This document shows positions 23,831 to 30,998 of a DNA stretch of 30,998 nt, piece by piece (position 1 is the first letter of the stretch; each line of letters begins with the position of its first letter). Origin of the DNA: an uncultured Clostridia bacterium (GTDB lineage Bacteria; Bacillota; Clostridia; Oscillospirales; Acutalibacteraceae); assembly GCA_958436475.1 (NCBI GenBank), contig CAUBKG010000021.1, positions 1-30,998 of the forward strand. Reading direction: 5' to 3'. The translations under genes were made by a program, and so were the position numbers. Below the pieces are notes generated by a model. The model did not search any database. It saw nothing but the letters and a program-made list of their open reading frames with translations, and was not told where the DNA came from.

Positions 23831-25099
23831 ATGTTTGTTGATACAGCAAAAATTAAAGTCCGCGCGGGAGACGGCGGCAACGGCGCCGTTTCCTTCCACC
23901 GGGAAAAATATGTGGCGTCCGGCGGGCCGGACGGAGGCGATGGGGGAAAAGGCGGCGATATCATCTTTCAGGTGGATGATAACCTTTCAACGCTGGCCGA
24001 TTTTCGTTACAAGCGCAAATACGCGGCCGAAAACGGCCAGAATGGAAGCGGCAAGAACTGCTTCGGCAAAAGCGCCGCGAATCTCGTGATCCGCGTACCG
24101 CGCGGCACGCTCGTAAAGGATGCGGAAACCGGGCTGCTGCTTGCGGATATGTCCGGCGGGGAACCGTTCACAGCGGCGCGCGGCGGCCGGGGCGGCTGGG
24201 GAAACCAGCATTTTGCAACACCCACCCGGCAGTGCCCCCGCTTTGCAAAGGACGGCACTCCTGGAGAAGAAATCGAGCTGGTGCTGGAGCTCAAGCTCCT
24301 GGCGGACGTTGGGTTGATTGGTTACCCAAATGTGGGAAAATCCACACTGATTTCCGTGGTGAGCGAAGCAAAGCCCAAAATTGCCAATTACCATTTCACT
24401 ACCCTCACCCCAACGCTCGGGGTCGTCCGCATGGGAGAGGAAAGCTCGTTTGTGATTGCCGATATCCCCGGCATCATCGAAGGGGCGAGCGAAGGCGTGG
24501 GGCTCGGCCACGAATTCATGCGCCACATCGACCGCTGCCGCCTGCTCATTCACGTGGTGGATGTTTCGGGCAGCGAGGGGCGCGACCCGGTGGAGGATTT
24601 CAAAACCATCAACAGGGAATTGAAGCAATACAGCCCGGAGCTTGCCACACGCCCGCAGATCGTGGCAGGAAATAAGTGCGACCTTACGGAAGAAGAGAAC
24701 GTGGAGCGCTTCCGCTCTTTTATTGAGGAACAGGGGCTGACCTTCGTACCGATCATTGCTCCCATTTCGGAAGGCACCAAGGAACTGATGAACCTCACGG
24801 CAGCGCGCCTCGCACAGCTGCCCCCCATTATGACATATGAGCCCCAGCAAAGGCCCGAACGCGACCTCGCAAAGGAAAACACCGGCTTTACCATCCAGGC
24901 ACACGGAGACGTGTATATCGTGGAAGCGCCGTGGCTCGTTAAAGTCATTCGGAAGGTGGATCTGGACGATTATGAATCGCTCCAATACTTCCAAACGGTT
25001 TTGCAGAAAAGCGGTATTTTTGACGCCCTGCGGGAAAAGGGCATCCACAACGGAGATACGGTGAGCATTTACGATATTGAATTTGAATATGTGCAGTAA
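23831..25099 (+). CDS. obgE: GTPase ObgE/CgtA
   Basis: This 422-residue essential GTPase is involved in 50S subunit assembly and growth control. The glycine-rich Obg fold fills about 1-158 (KVRAGDGGNGAVSFHREKY, GGPDGGDGGKGGD, GGRGGWGN). The G domain has GYPNVGKST at 164-172, the switch region TTLTPTLG, DIPGIIEGASEG, and NKCDL. The C-terminal OCT domain (about 345-422) includes the VEAPWLVKVIRKVDLDDYES stretch. Overall length and order are standard for Firmicutes. A ribosome site AAGGAG precedes the ATG. mrnC follows 11 nt after the stop, a common Clostridia linkage. Confidence 0.97.
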   Translation: MFVDTAKIKVRAGDGGNGAVSFHREKYVASGGPDGGDGGKGGDIIFQVDDNLSTLADFRYKRKYAAENGQNGSGKNCFGKSAANLVIRVPRGTLVKDAETGLLLADMSGGEPFTAARGGRGGWGNQHFATPTRQCPRFAKDGTPGEEIELVLELKLLADVGLIGYPNVGKSTLISVVSEAKPKIANYHFTTLTPTLGVVRMGEESSFVIADIPGIIEGASEGVGLGHEFMRHIDRCRLLIHVVDVSGSEGRDPVEDFKTINRELKQYSPELATRPQIVAGNKCDLTEEENVERFRSFIEEQGLTFVPIIAPISEGTKELMNLTAARLAQLPPIMTYEPQQRPERDLAKENTGFTIQAHGDVYIVEAPWLVKVIRKVDLDDYESLQYFQTVLQKSGIFDALREKGIHNGDTVSIYDIEFEYVQ

Positions 25100-25110
25100 C
25101 GGAGGGCAAA

Positions 25111-25503
25111 ATGGAAACGACTCATTCTGCGGAAACTGACCCGAAGCTGCTCAGCCCCCTGGCGCTCGCCTTTGTGGGAGACGGCATTTACGGCCTGATG
25201 GTGCGGGAAAGGCTGGTCCGGGTTGCAAACCGTCCGGCAAACTCCCTGCACAATGCCTCGGTAAAGCTGGTGAAAGCCTCCGCGCAGGCGGAAGCGGCGG
25301 AACGGATTCTGCCGCTTCTCACGGAAGAGGAGCTGAGCGTTTATAAGCGGGGGCGCAACGCCCATGTTTCCGGTATCCCCAAAGGTTCTTCCTGCGGGGA
25401 TTACCATAAGGCCACCGGCCTCGAAGCCCTGTTCGGCTTTCTTTACCTTTCCGGTCGAACCGGCCGCATGCACGAACTTTTCAGCCTCATCTGCGATACA
25501 TAA
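25111..25503 (+). CDS. mrnC: Mini-ribonuclease III (Mini-III)
   Basis: This 130-residue protein has an RNase III catalytic domain without the double-stranded RNA-binding domain. In B. subtilis Mini-III matures the ends of 23S rRNA. The catalytic motif is LALAFVGDGIYGLMVRERL with Asp24. The RGRNAHVS segment and the closing YHKATGLEALFGFLYLSGR motif, which carries the second acidic residue, are both typical. GGAGGG lies 5 nt before the ATG and obgE ends 11 nt upstream, so the two are co-transcribed. In many Clostridia the gene stands next to cysS; here it follows obgE. Length and motifs appear intact. Confidence 0.93.
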   Translation: METTHSAETDPKLLSPLALAFVGDGIYGLMVRERLVRVANRPANSLHNASVKLVKASAQAEAAERILPLLTEEELSVYKRGRNAHVSGIPKGSSCGDYHKATGLEALFGFLYLSGRTGRMHELFSLICDT

Positions 25504-25546
25504 AGCCTTCCGCCGGAAGGCGGCGGGAAAGGGTGCATTTGAGGAT

Positions 25547-26425
25547 ATGTCAAAAAAACATGAGATCATAGCGGACGCGCTGAAGGATATCCCATTCATG
25601 GTCATCGGTTGCGCGTTGTACGCGGTTTCAGTCACCTGCTTTTCCGCGCCGAACAATATCGTGCTCGGCGGCGTTACGGGTGTTGCCACGGTAATCAATT
25701 ACCTCGTGCCGGCGCTGCCCATCGGCGCCCTGTTCCTCCTTTTGAATATCCCAATCCTCATCTTCGGCGCGCGCAAGCTCGGCGGCAGCTTTCTTGCAAA
25801 AACGATATTCTGCACGGTGCTAAGCTCCGTGATGATCGATCTTTCCGCACTGTTTCTGCCCGCCGTACGCCCGGGCGACCAGCTTCTTGCCGCCCTGTAC
25901 GCCGGCGTGCTTTCCGGCCTCGGCATGGCGCTCATTTTCCTGCGGGGAGGGACGACCGGCGGCGTGGATGTGATGGCGAGGCTCATCAACCGTAAGTATC
26001 CGTATTTTTCCATTGGCCGCGCGTTTCTGGCGATGGATGCCGCTGTGGTTTTGGCGGCGGCATTCGTGTATGGTGAAGTCAATGCCGCGCTGTATTCGGT
26101 GGTTACTATTTTTGCTTCCAGCAAGATGATAGACGCTGTCCTTTACAGCTCCGAAAAGGGAGAAACCCTCATGATCGTATCCAAAAATGGGGATGAAATC
26201 TCCCACGAAATCGGCGATCATATCCGGCGGGGAGCAACGTTTCTGCATGCGGAGGGAGCTTACTCCCATGAAGAAAGAAAGGTTCTGCTTTGCGCTGCGC
26301 GCCCTCAGGAGGTATTCCGGATCAACCACATCGTGAAAAATACAGACCCGAACGCTTTCATCATTATTTCCGAAGCGAGCCAGGTCATCGGAGAAGGATT
26401 CAAGGCAATTGAGGAGAAAAAATGA
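25547..26425 (+). CDS. YitT family membrane protein (DUF2179 C-terminus)
   Basis: This 292-residue integral membrane protein belongs to the YitT/DUF161 family. About five hydrophobic helices cover residues 12-200, including ALYAVSVTCFSAPNNIVLGG, GALFLLLNIPILIFGARKLG and the conserved GGTTGGVDVMARLI. The C-terminal cytoplasmic DUF2179 domain (about 212-285) contains GETLMIVSKNGDEI and GATFLHAEGAYSHEERKVLL. Transport activity is suspected for the family but no substrate is established. The start at 25547 is chosen because MSKKHEI is a typical N-terminus. Its ribosome site is poor, with GAGG only 2 nt away and GGGAAAGGG too far. The open frame itself runs back inside mrnC. The stop overlaps the next ATG by 4 nt. 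Confidence 0.9.
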   Translation: MSKKHEIIADALKDIPFMVIGCALYAVSVTCFSAPNNIVLGGVTGVATVINYLVPALPIGALFLLLNIPILIFGARKLGGSFLAKTIFCTVLSSVMIDLSALFLPAVRPGDQLLAALYAGVLSGLGMALIFLRGGTTGGVDVMARLINRKYPYFSIGRAFLAMDAAVVLAAAFVYGEVNAALYSVVTIFASSKMIDAVLYSSEKGETLMIVSKNGDEISHEIGDHIRRGATFLHAEGAYSHEERKVLLCAARPQEVFRINHIVKNTDPNAFIIISEASQVIGEGFKAIEEKK

Positions 26426-27774
26426 CGTTTGAAGAACACATGCACAGAACTCTCGGCGGGGATTACGGCCCTTGGCTCGCCGCGCAGGAGAAGCCGCCCC
26501 TGCGCGGTATCCGGGCAAATCTGCTGAAAGTGACGCCCGGGCGGCTCCGCGAGCTGCTGGGGGAACCGCTCGGCGAGATCCCTTTTTGTGGATCGGGCTT
26601 TGTGCTGGAGCCGCAAAGCGCGCTCGGCGGCAGCCATCCACTGCATCATGCGGGCGCATTTTATTTTCAGGAGCCTTCGGCTATGTCGCCGGTAACGGCG
26701 CTGGACCCACAGCCTGGGGATACCGTGCTGGACCTGTGCGCCGCACCGGGCGGAAAATCTACGCAGATTGCAGCGGCACTGAAAGGTCGGGGGCTATTGT
26801 GGTCGAATGAAATCGTCCGCGGAAGGGCCAAAATCCTTCTTTCCAATCTGGAAAGGATGGGTGTACATAATGCGGTGGTTTCGAGCGCGCATCCCGAACC
26901 GCTCTGCCGGGAGCTTAAGGGCTTTTTCGATAAAGTACTGGCGGACGCGCCCTGCTCGGGCGAAGGCATGATGCGCCGGGAACCGGAAATCCGCAAAACC
27001 TGGAGCTATGAAAACGTGAAGGCCTGCGCGGCCCGCCAGCTGAAGCTGCTCGATAGCGCCGCGGAGGCCGTGAAAACGGGCGGCGTGCTCGTGTATTCCA
27101 CCTGCACCTTTGCGGGGGACGAAAACGAGCAGGTGATTGCCGCTTTTCTGGAAACCCATCCGGACTTCCAGCTGGAGGAAATCCCGCATTCGTTCGGACG
27201 CTCGGCATATGAGAGGCTCGCGCCCGGCTGCGCCGGAATCACACGTGCGCGCCGGATTTTGCCGCAGGATGGCGGCGAAGGCCATTTTGTGGCGCGTATG
27301 CGCCGAAAATCGGAAAACATGTGGTGCGGTGCATATTTTACGCCCACCGGCCTTACCGCATCTGAACAGAGCGTATACGAAGAATGCTGCCGTTCCTTTT
27401 TGAAGGAACTGCCAGAGGGCGCGCCGCACCGGCAGGGGGAAGACGTTTTACTTTTGCCTTCCGGCATACCGGCGGGAAAGGGCCTCGGGATTCTTCGCGC
27501 GGGAGTGCTGGCGGGAACCCTCCGCGGCGGAAAAAGATTCGAACCGGCGCACGCGCTGTTCCAGTCGCTTAACCCGGAGCAGATGCGCGCAGCCCTCGAT
27601 ATGGATATGGAATCCCCGGAGCTTTTGAGGTTCCTACGCGGGGAAGAGCTTCCATTTGATTCCGGGAGGGGCTATATTCCGGTAACTGTAAATGGCATAC
27701 CGCTCGGCTTCGGCAAGGCCTCGGGCGGCCGCCTCAAAAACCATTACCCCAAGGGGCTCAGAAATTTCGGATAA
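26422..27774 (+). CDS. RsmB/RsmF-family rRNA (cytosine-C5) methyltransferase
   Basis: This 450-residue SAM-dependent m5C methyltransferase acts on RNA, most likely 16S rRNA. The SAM-binding motif VLDLCAAPGGKST is at about 102-114. The motif IV cysteine is C178 in DAPCSGEGM, and the catalytic nucleophile is C228 in YSTCTF, the two-cysteine arrangement of this family. The C-terminal part (about 300-450; LPSGIPAGKGLGILRAGVLAGTL split across it, then YIPVTVNGIPLGFGKASGGRLKNHYPKGLRN) matches the RsmF-type C-terminal domain with a PUA-like end, so RsmF is closer than RsmB. The exact target base is not readable. The ATG overlaps the YitT stop (ATGA), and the next gene starts 12 nt after the stop. 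Confidence 0.92.
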   Translation: MTFEEHMHRTLGGDYGPWLAAQEKPPLRGIRANLLKVTPGRLRELLGEPLGEIPFCGSGFVLEPQSALGGSHPLHHAGAFYFQEPSAMSPVTALDPQPGDTVLDLCAAPGGKSTQIAAALKGRGLLWSNEIVRGRAKILLSNLERMGVHNAVVSSAHPEPLCRELKGFFDKVLADAPCSGEGMMRREPEIRKTWSYENVKACAARQLKLLDSAAEAVKTGGVLVYSTCTFAGDENEQVIAAFLETHPDFQLEEIPHSFGRSAYERLAPGCAGITRARRILPQDGGEGHFVARMRRKSENMWCGAYFTPTGLTASEQSVYEECCRSFLKELPEGAPHRQGEDVLLLPSGIPAGKGLGILRAGVLAGTLRGGKRFEPAHALFQSLNPEQMRAALDMDMESPELLRFLRGEELPFDSGRGYIPVTVNGIPLGFGKASGGRLKNHYPKGLRNFG

Positions 27775-27786
27775 CGGAGGCAGAAA

Positions 27787-28956
27787 ATGGGAAGATTCAA
27801 ACGGATTACGACCTGGCTTGCGGCATTCCTGCTCGCGGTCGCGGTGATCGCGGTCTATAAAACGTTCGATAATTTCAATATGATCTGGATGTTCCTGTGG
27901 CAGATCGTAAAGATTTTATACCCGTTCATCGCAGGTTTCATCATCGCATTCCTTTTGTATAAACCCAGCCGGTGGCTGGAGGAGCTGTTCCTGCGCTCCA
28001 AAAAGAAATTGGTCCGGCGGATATCCCGGCCGGTTTCCGTGGCGATCGTGTATGTGGTGATTTTTTCTGTTTTAGCTTTGGTGATCACGTTTGCCATTCC
28101 TTCTTTGGTGCGCGGCATCGTGAATTTTGCCAGCCACCTGCCGGAATATTACCAATCGGTGATCGATTATCTCTACCAGCTCAACCTCCCGGGCGACTGG
28201 ATGGCGAAGCTGAACGTGGAAGACAATTTAAAACAGCTTACCGACTTTATCGTTTCCAAAATCAATATGGAATCCATTTCGCAATACGCAAAAGGGATTG
28301 CCAGCGCCGCTTCCTCGGTAGTCAGCTCCATCCTGGCCGTGATCGTATCGGTCTATATGCTGCTCGGCCGCGAATCGCTGCTGACGGCCCTGCGCATGAT
28401 TTTGGGCCTGTTTATTCCGGAAAAGCGCTTTGACATCATCTCCCGGTATACGAAACGGTCCACCCGTATTTTTTACGGCTTTCTGTACAGCCAGGGGCTG
28501 GACGCTCTCGTCATGTCCACCATTTCTGCTATCGGTATGGCCATCACAGGCGTTCCTTATGGCGCGGCGCTGGGGTTTGCCATCGGAATTTTCAATATCA
28601 TCCCATACTTCGGGGCGATCATTGCGTGCGCCCTTCTGATCCTGATCACGCTTCTCTCCAAGGGCTTTTATATGGCGGTCTTTTTCTCGATCTATATCCT
28701 CATCTTCCAGCAGATCGATGCGAATGTCATCCAACCGCGCATCGTCGGCAGCAACATCGGGCTGCGGCCCATTTATGTGCTGTTCGCTATCACCATCGGC
28801 GGCGGCCTCTTCGGTTTCTGGGGGATATTCCTCGGCGTACCCGTTGCCGCAATCGTGCGTATGCTCCTGCTCGACTATATCGAATACCGGAAAACGCATG
28901 ACGGCATTTTTAAAAAGATGACCTCCATCGGCCGGAAGGATAAGGACGATACATAA
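27787..28956 (+). CDS. AI-2E family transporter (YtvI/TqsA-like permease)
   Basis: This 389-residue polytopic membrane protein belongs to the AI-2E (PerM) family. Two N-terminal helices (about 8-25 and 40-58) are followed by a third (about 83-105), an extracellular segment (about 110-180) and a C-terminal helix cluster. The conserved QQIDANVIQPRIVGSNIGL and RPIYVLFAITIGGGLFGFWG motifs lie at about 312-345. Some members export autoinducer-2 or exchange sodium and protons, but clostridial ones are mostly uncharacterised. GGAGG precedes the ATG, 12 nt after the methyltransferase gene, and two terminators follow. It is the last gene of the obgE cluster. Confidence 0.9.
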   Translation: MGRFKRITTWLAAFLLAVAVIAVYKTFDNFNMIWMFLWQIVKILYPFIAGFIIAFLLYKPSRWLEELFLRSKKKLVRRISRPVSVAIVYVVIFSVLALVITFAIPSLVRGIVNFASHLPEYYQSVIDYLYQLNLPGDWMAKLNVEDNLKQLTDFIVSKINMESISQYAKGIASAASSVVSSILAVIVSVYMLLGRESLLTALRMILGLFIPEKRFDIISRYTKRSTRIFYGFLYSQGLDALVMSTISAIGMAITGVPYGAALGFAIGIFNIIPYFGAIIACALLILITLLSKGFYMAVFFSIYILIFQQIDANVIQPRIVGSNIGLRPIYVLFAITIGGGLFGFWGIFLGVPVAAIVRMLLLDYIEYRKTHDGIFKKMTSIGRKDKDDT

Positions 28957-29008
28957 AAAAGTTTTCGGGCCAGCGCTTGAAAAAGGGCGCCGGCCCGAAA
29001 GCTTTTTT
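28955..29008 (+). terminator. Rho-independent terminator 1 after the AI-2E gene
   Basis: AAAAAAG, TTTCGGGCC and GCGC on the left (28955-28976) pair with GGCGC, GGCCCGAAA and CTTTTTT on the right (28986-29008). The stem is long and interrupted by single mismatches, and ends in six T residues. Confidence 0.88.
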
Positions 29009-29012
29009 ATCT

Positions 29013-29034
29013 CCCCGGTAGAACCGGGGTTTTT
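29013..29034 (+). terminator. Rho-independent terminator 2 after the AI-2E gene
   Basis: CCCCGGT (29013-29019), loop AGA, ACCGGGG (29023-29029), then five T residues. A second stop directly behind the first. Confidence 0.85.
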
Positions 29035-29049
29035 CTAGCTTAAGCGCCA

Positions 29050-29089
29050 AAAAAGAAGCCCGTGGCAGCCAAAAAACTGCCACGGGCTT
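29050..29089 (-). terminator. Rho-independent terminator of the feoB operon
   Basis: On the minus strand AAGCCCGTGGCAG (29089-29077), an 8-nt T-rich loop and CTGCCACGGGCTT (29068-29056) form a perfect 13-bp stem followed by CTTTTTT. It lies about 55 nt after the stop of the Cys-rich peptide. Confidence 0.9.
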
Positions 29090-29143
29090 TCCTGCATAAG
29101 TGCAAGTCAAAAATAACCGTTTCCTCACCCGGCGCTCTTTTCT

Positions 29144-29323
29144 TTATTCATCCTTGTCTGTATTCTTTTTCTCCTGCTGTTCTGAGGGGCAGCAGCCGGC
29201 GTGCGGGCAGCCGGAGCAGCCTCCGCAGCAGCCGTTTTTGCGCTTTTTCATAAATTGCACGACTCCGGCGATCACAGCGGCTATGGCCAGGATGCCGATC
29301 AGAGCGGTGATGATTTCTCCCAT
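29144..29323 (-). CDS. FeoB-associated Cys-rich membrane protein
   Basis: This 59-residue peptide has one transmembrane helix (about 4-24, IITALIGILAIAAVIAGVVQF), a basic stop-transfer KKRKN and a cysteine cluster CCGGCSGCPHAGCC, then a charged tail. Small proteins of this design encoded directly after feoB are known as FeoB-associated Cys-rich membrane proteins. They may help ferrous iron uptake, perhaps in the position of FeoC, but their role is unproven. I chose the ATG at 29323 because GGAGGTG lies about 7 nt upstream; a start at 29353 inside the end of feoB would add 10 residues without a ribosome site. The gene begins 19 nt after the feoB stop and is followed by a terminator. Confidence 0.88.
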   Translation of the reverse strand: MGEIITALIGILAIAAVIAGVVQFMKKRKNGCCGGCSGCPHAGCCPSEQQEKKNTDKDE

Positions 29324-29342
29324 AGAACACCTCCGGAAAATA

Positions 29343-30998
29343 TCAGAACCCAAGAAGGGAGCCTATCTGGAATACGAGCATGGATACGGTCCATGCAATG
29401 CCGATTTGGAATACCAGGGAAAACGCCGTCCATTTGGCAGAGCGGAGCTCCCGGTGGATGGCGGAGGTTGCGGCGATGCAGGGGGTATAGAGCAGCACGA
29501 ACACGAGGAAGGAAACAGCAGAAAGAGGTGTGAAATGCTGGGCAATCGCGGCAACGCTGGCCGCCCCGCCGCCGGAAGCAAACAGAATACCGAATGTGCT
29601 CACAATGGATTCTTTGGCGGCGAGCCCGGTGAGAAGAGCCACGGAAGCCTCCCAGAATCCGAAGCCAAGCGGGGCGAAAACGGGGGTGACCAGTTTCCCG
29701 AGGCTGGCGAGCAGACTCTGGCTGCTGTCTTCCGTCATGGCGAGGGAGGTGTCGAAGGACTGCAGGAACCAAATGATGATGGTTGCGGCGAGCAGCACCG
29801 TTCCGGCCTTCATCACAAAATCCTTCACCCGCTCCCACACGTGGATAAACAACCCCTTTAGAGTGGGAAGGCGGTAATCGGGAAGCTCCATCACGAAGGG
29901 GGCGGGCTCACCCTTTAGAATGGTTTTATTCAATATGTATCCGGTGAGGATGGCTACGAGGATGCCGAGAAAATAGATGGAGAAGATCACGAGAGGCTTG
30001 GAACGCTCGAAAAAAGCGGCGATAAAGAGCGCATAAACGGGCATTTTTGCGGAGCAGGACATAAACGGGGTGATCAGAACAGTGAGCCGTTTATCCTTTT
30101 TGTTTTCCAGTGTGCGGGTGGCGAGCACGGCCGGGACCGTGCACCCGAAGCCCATGAGCATCGGCACGAAGGAACGCCCGGAAAGCCCGATTTTTATCAG
30201 CAGCTTATCCATGATGAACGCCGCACGGGACATATAGCCGCTGTCTTCCAGGATGGAAAGGAAAAAGAAGAGCAGAACGATCTGCGGAAAAAAGGTGATA
30301 ACCGCACCGAGCCCGACGATCACGCCATCACACACGAGGCCCACCGCCCATGGAGCCGCGCCGGCCGATGTGAGCAGGGAACGGGCACCTTCGAGGAGAG
30401 GGCCGTTCACAAATCCGTCGATCGCGTCGGCAAAAAAAGAGCCCACAGGACCGAAGGTAATGAAAAAGATGGCCAGCATCACCAGCATGAAAATCGGGAT
30501 GGCCAAATACTTGTTGGTGACGGCCCGGTCGATTTTGGAAGAAAGATTATGCGTGCCGTCCTCATATTTTTTGGTGATCGCCTGTCGGCACAGGCCGCAG
30601 ATGAATTGATACCGCTGGTCGGCAATAATCATCTGGCGGTCGATAGTTTTGGTTTCGGGGAAGGCGTTCTTGATATGATCGAGATGCTGCCGGTGCGCCC
30701 GGTCGAGAGTGACCTGCTTCAGAGTGATGGGGTCATCCTCAAACAGCTTTACGGCGGTAAAGCGCAGCGAATGATGCTGGCGCACGCCCGCATCCCGCAG
30801 AAGGCCTTCGATTTCTTCGAGCGCTAGGCTTATGTCTTTTTCATAAAAATCCTTGACCACCGGATGGTAAAAATAAGGCGTGCGGTGGAGCCCTTCGTGT
30901 GCACGGTGCAGCAGCATATGCTGTTCATCCGCCCGGCGGAGCTCTTCCATATCGCACGAGGTATTCCCCGCCTGATCCAGCATGAGATGCGCGCAGTC
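29343..30998 (-). CDS. feoB: Ferrous iron transport protein FeoB, N-terminus cut by window end
   Basis: The visible 551 residues are the C-terminal two thirds of FeoB, the membrane GTP-driven Fe(II) importer. The GTPase domain lies beyond the right edge. From the window edge the protein shows a linker region, then KIDRAVTNKYLAIPIF leading into the membrane part. The paired Gate segments are present: GFGCTVPAVLATRTL, PFMSCSAKMPVYALF, and the closing TPCIAATSAIHRELRSAKWT. GLAAKESIVSTFG is also typical. The linker just inside the edge (from CAHLMLDQAGNT to HEGLHRTPYF) is divergent, but the other frames look no better. The stop is 19 nt before the Cys-rich partner gene. feoA cannot be judged from this window. 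Confidence 0.95.
   Translation of the reverse strand, partial: DCAHLMLDQAGNTSCDMEELRRADEQHMLLHRAHEGLHRTPYFYHPVVKDFYEKDISLALEEIEGLLRDAGVRQHHSLRFTAVKLFEDDPITLKQVTLDRAHRQHLDHIKNAFPETKTIDRQMIIADQRYQFICGLCRQAITKKYEDGTHNLSSKIDRAVTNKYLAIPIFMLVMLAIFFITFGPVGSFFADAIDGFVNGPLLEGARSLLTSAGAAPWAVGLVCDGVIVGLGAVITFFPQIVLLFFFLSILEDSGYMSRAAFIMDKLLIKIGLSGRSFVPMLMGFGCTVPAVLATRTLENKKDKRLTVLITPFMSCSAKMPVYALFIAAFFERSKPLVIFSIYFLGILVAILTGYILNKTILKGEPAPFVMELPDYRLPTLKGLFIHVWERVKDFVMKAGTVLLAATIIIWFLQSFDTSLAMTEDSSQSLLASLGKLVTPVFAPLGFGFWEASVALLTGLAAKESIVSTFGILFASGGGAASVAAIAQHFTPLSAVSFLVFVLLYTPCIAATSAIHRELRSAKWTAFSLVFQIGIAWTVSMLVFQIGSLLGF

Noticed and set aside
1..30998. tRNA, rRNA, CRISPR arrays, transposases, phage genes
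   Set aside because: None were recognised. The short repeats seen are single inverted repeats or terminators, and there is no regularly spaced repeat array.

Overview
The window looks like chromosomal core DNA from a moderately GC-rich anaerobic Firmicute, most likely class Clostridia near the Oscillospiraceae/Ruminococcaceae. The main grounds are the cmk-plsC-ispH/rpsA order with IspH fused to ribosomal protein S1, a GluRS-GlnRS tandem, an IscU-like/GGGtGRT gene pair, an obgE-mrnC cluster, and FeoB followed by a Cys-rich partner peptide. This placement is inferred from gene content only.

Layout. Positions 1-3001 (+): end of cmk, plsC and the ispH-rpsA fusion, with overlapping genes and a strong terminator. 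Positions 3023-5818 (mostly -): an AIM24-family gene with its own sigma-A-type promoter, then a more AT-rich island. The island holds a candidate structured RNA ending in an intrinsic terminator, a small exported protein, and a membrane-anchored protein with a DUF4367-like C-terminus. The two island protein genes share an ECF-type promoter pattern (TGTAAC, 17 nt, GTT-containing -10). Positions 5906-9459 (+): a beta-glucoside uptake operon (EIIBCA plus 6-phospho-beta-glucosidase) with a cre-like site. Positions 9568-15297 (+): yebC, lepA, an SDR oxidoreductase, hemW and a Gfo/Idh/MocA oxidoreductase, closed by a bidirectional terminator shared with convergent secA. Positions 15356-18156 (-): secA. 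Positions 18254-21673 (+): gltX-glnS. Positions 21693-23665 (+): the IscU-like and GGGtGRT genes, with promoter and terminator. Positions 23768-29034 (+): obgE, mrnC, a YitT-type membrane protein, an RsmB/F-type rRNA methyltransferase and an AI-2E-family permease. Positions 29050-30998 (-): the FeoB-associated Cys-rich peptide and feoB, which runs off the window.

Most of the window is housekeeping: nucleotide and lipid metabolism, isoprenoids, translation, secretion, GTPases, RNA processing and iron uptake. The least explained parts are three. First, the minus strand at about 3893-4270, where a 36-bp end-to-end helix differs between its arms only by changes that become G-U pairs on that strand, upstream of a terminator. 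Second, the ECF-type promoter pair at 4893-4921 and 5790-5818. Third, the uncharacterised IscU-like/GGGtGRT unit. The ispH-rpsA fusion also carries an internal Shine-Dalgarno and AUG that could release free S1. No transposase, phage gene, CRISPR array, tRNA or rRNA was recognised.
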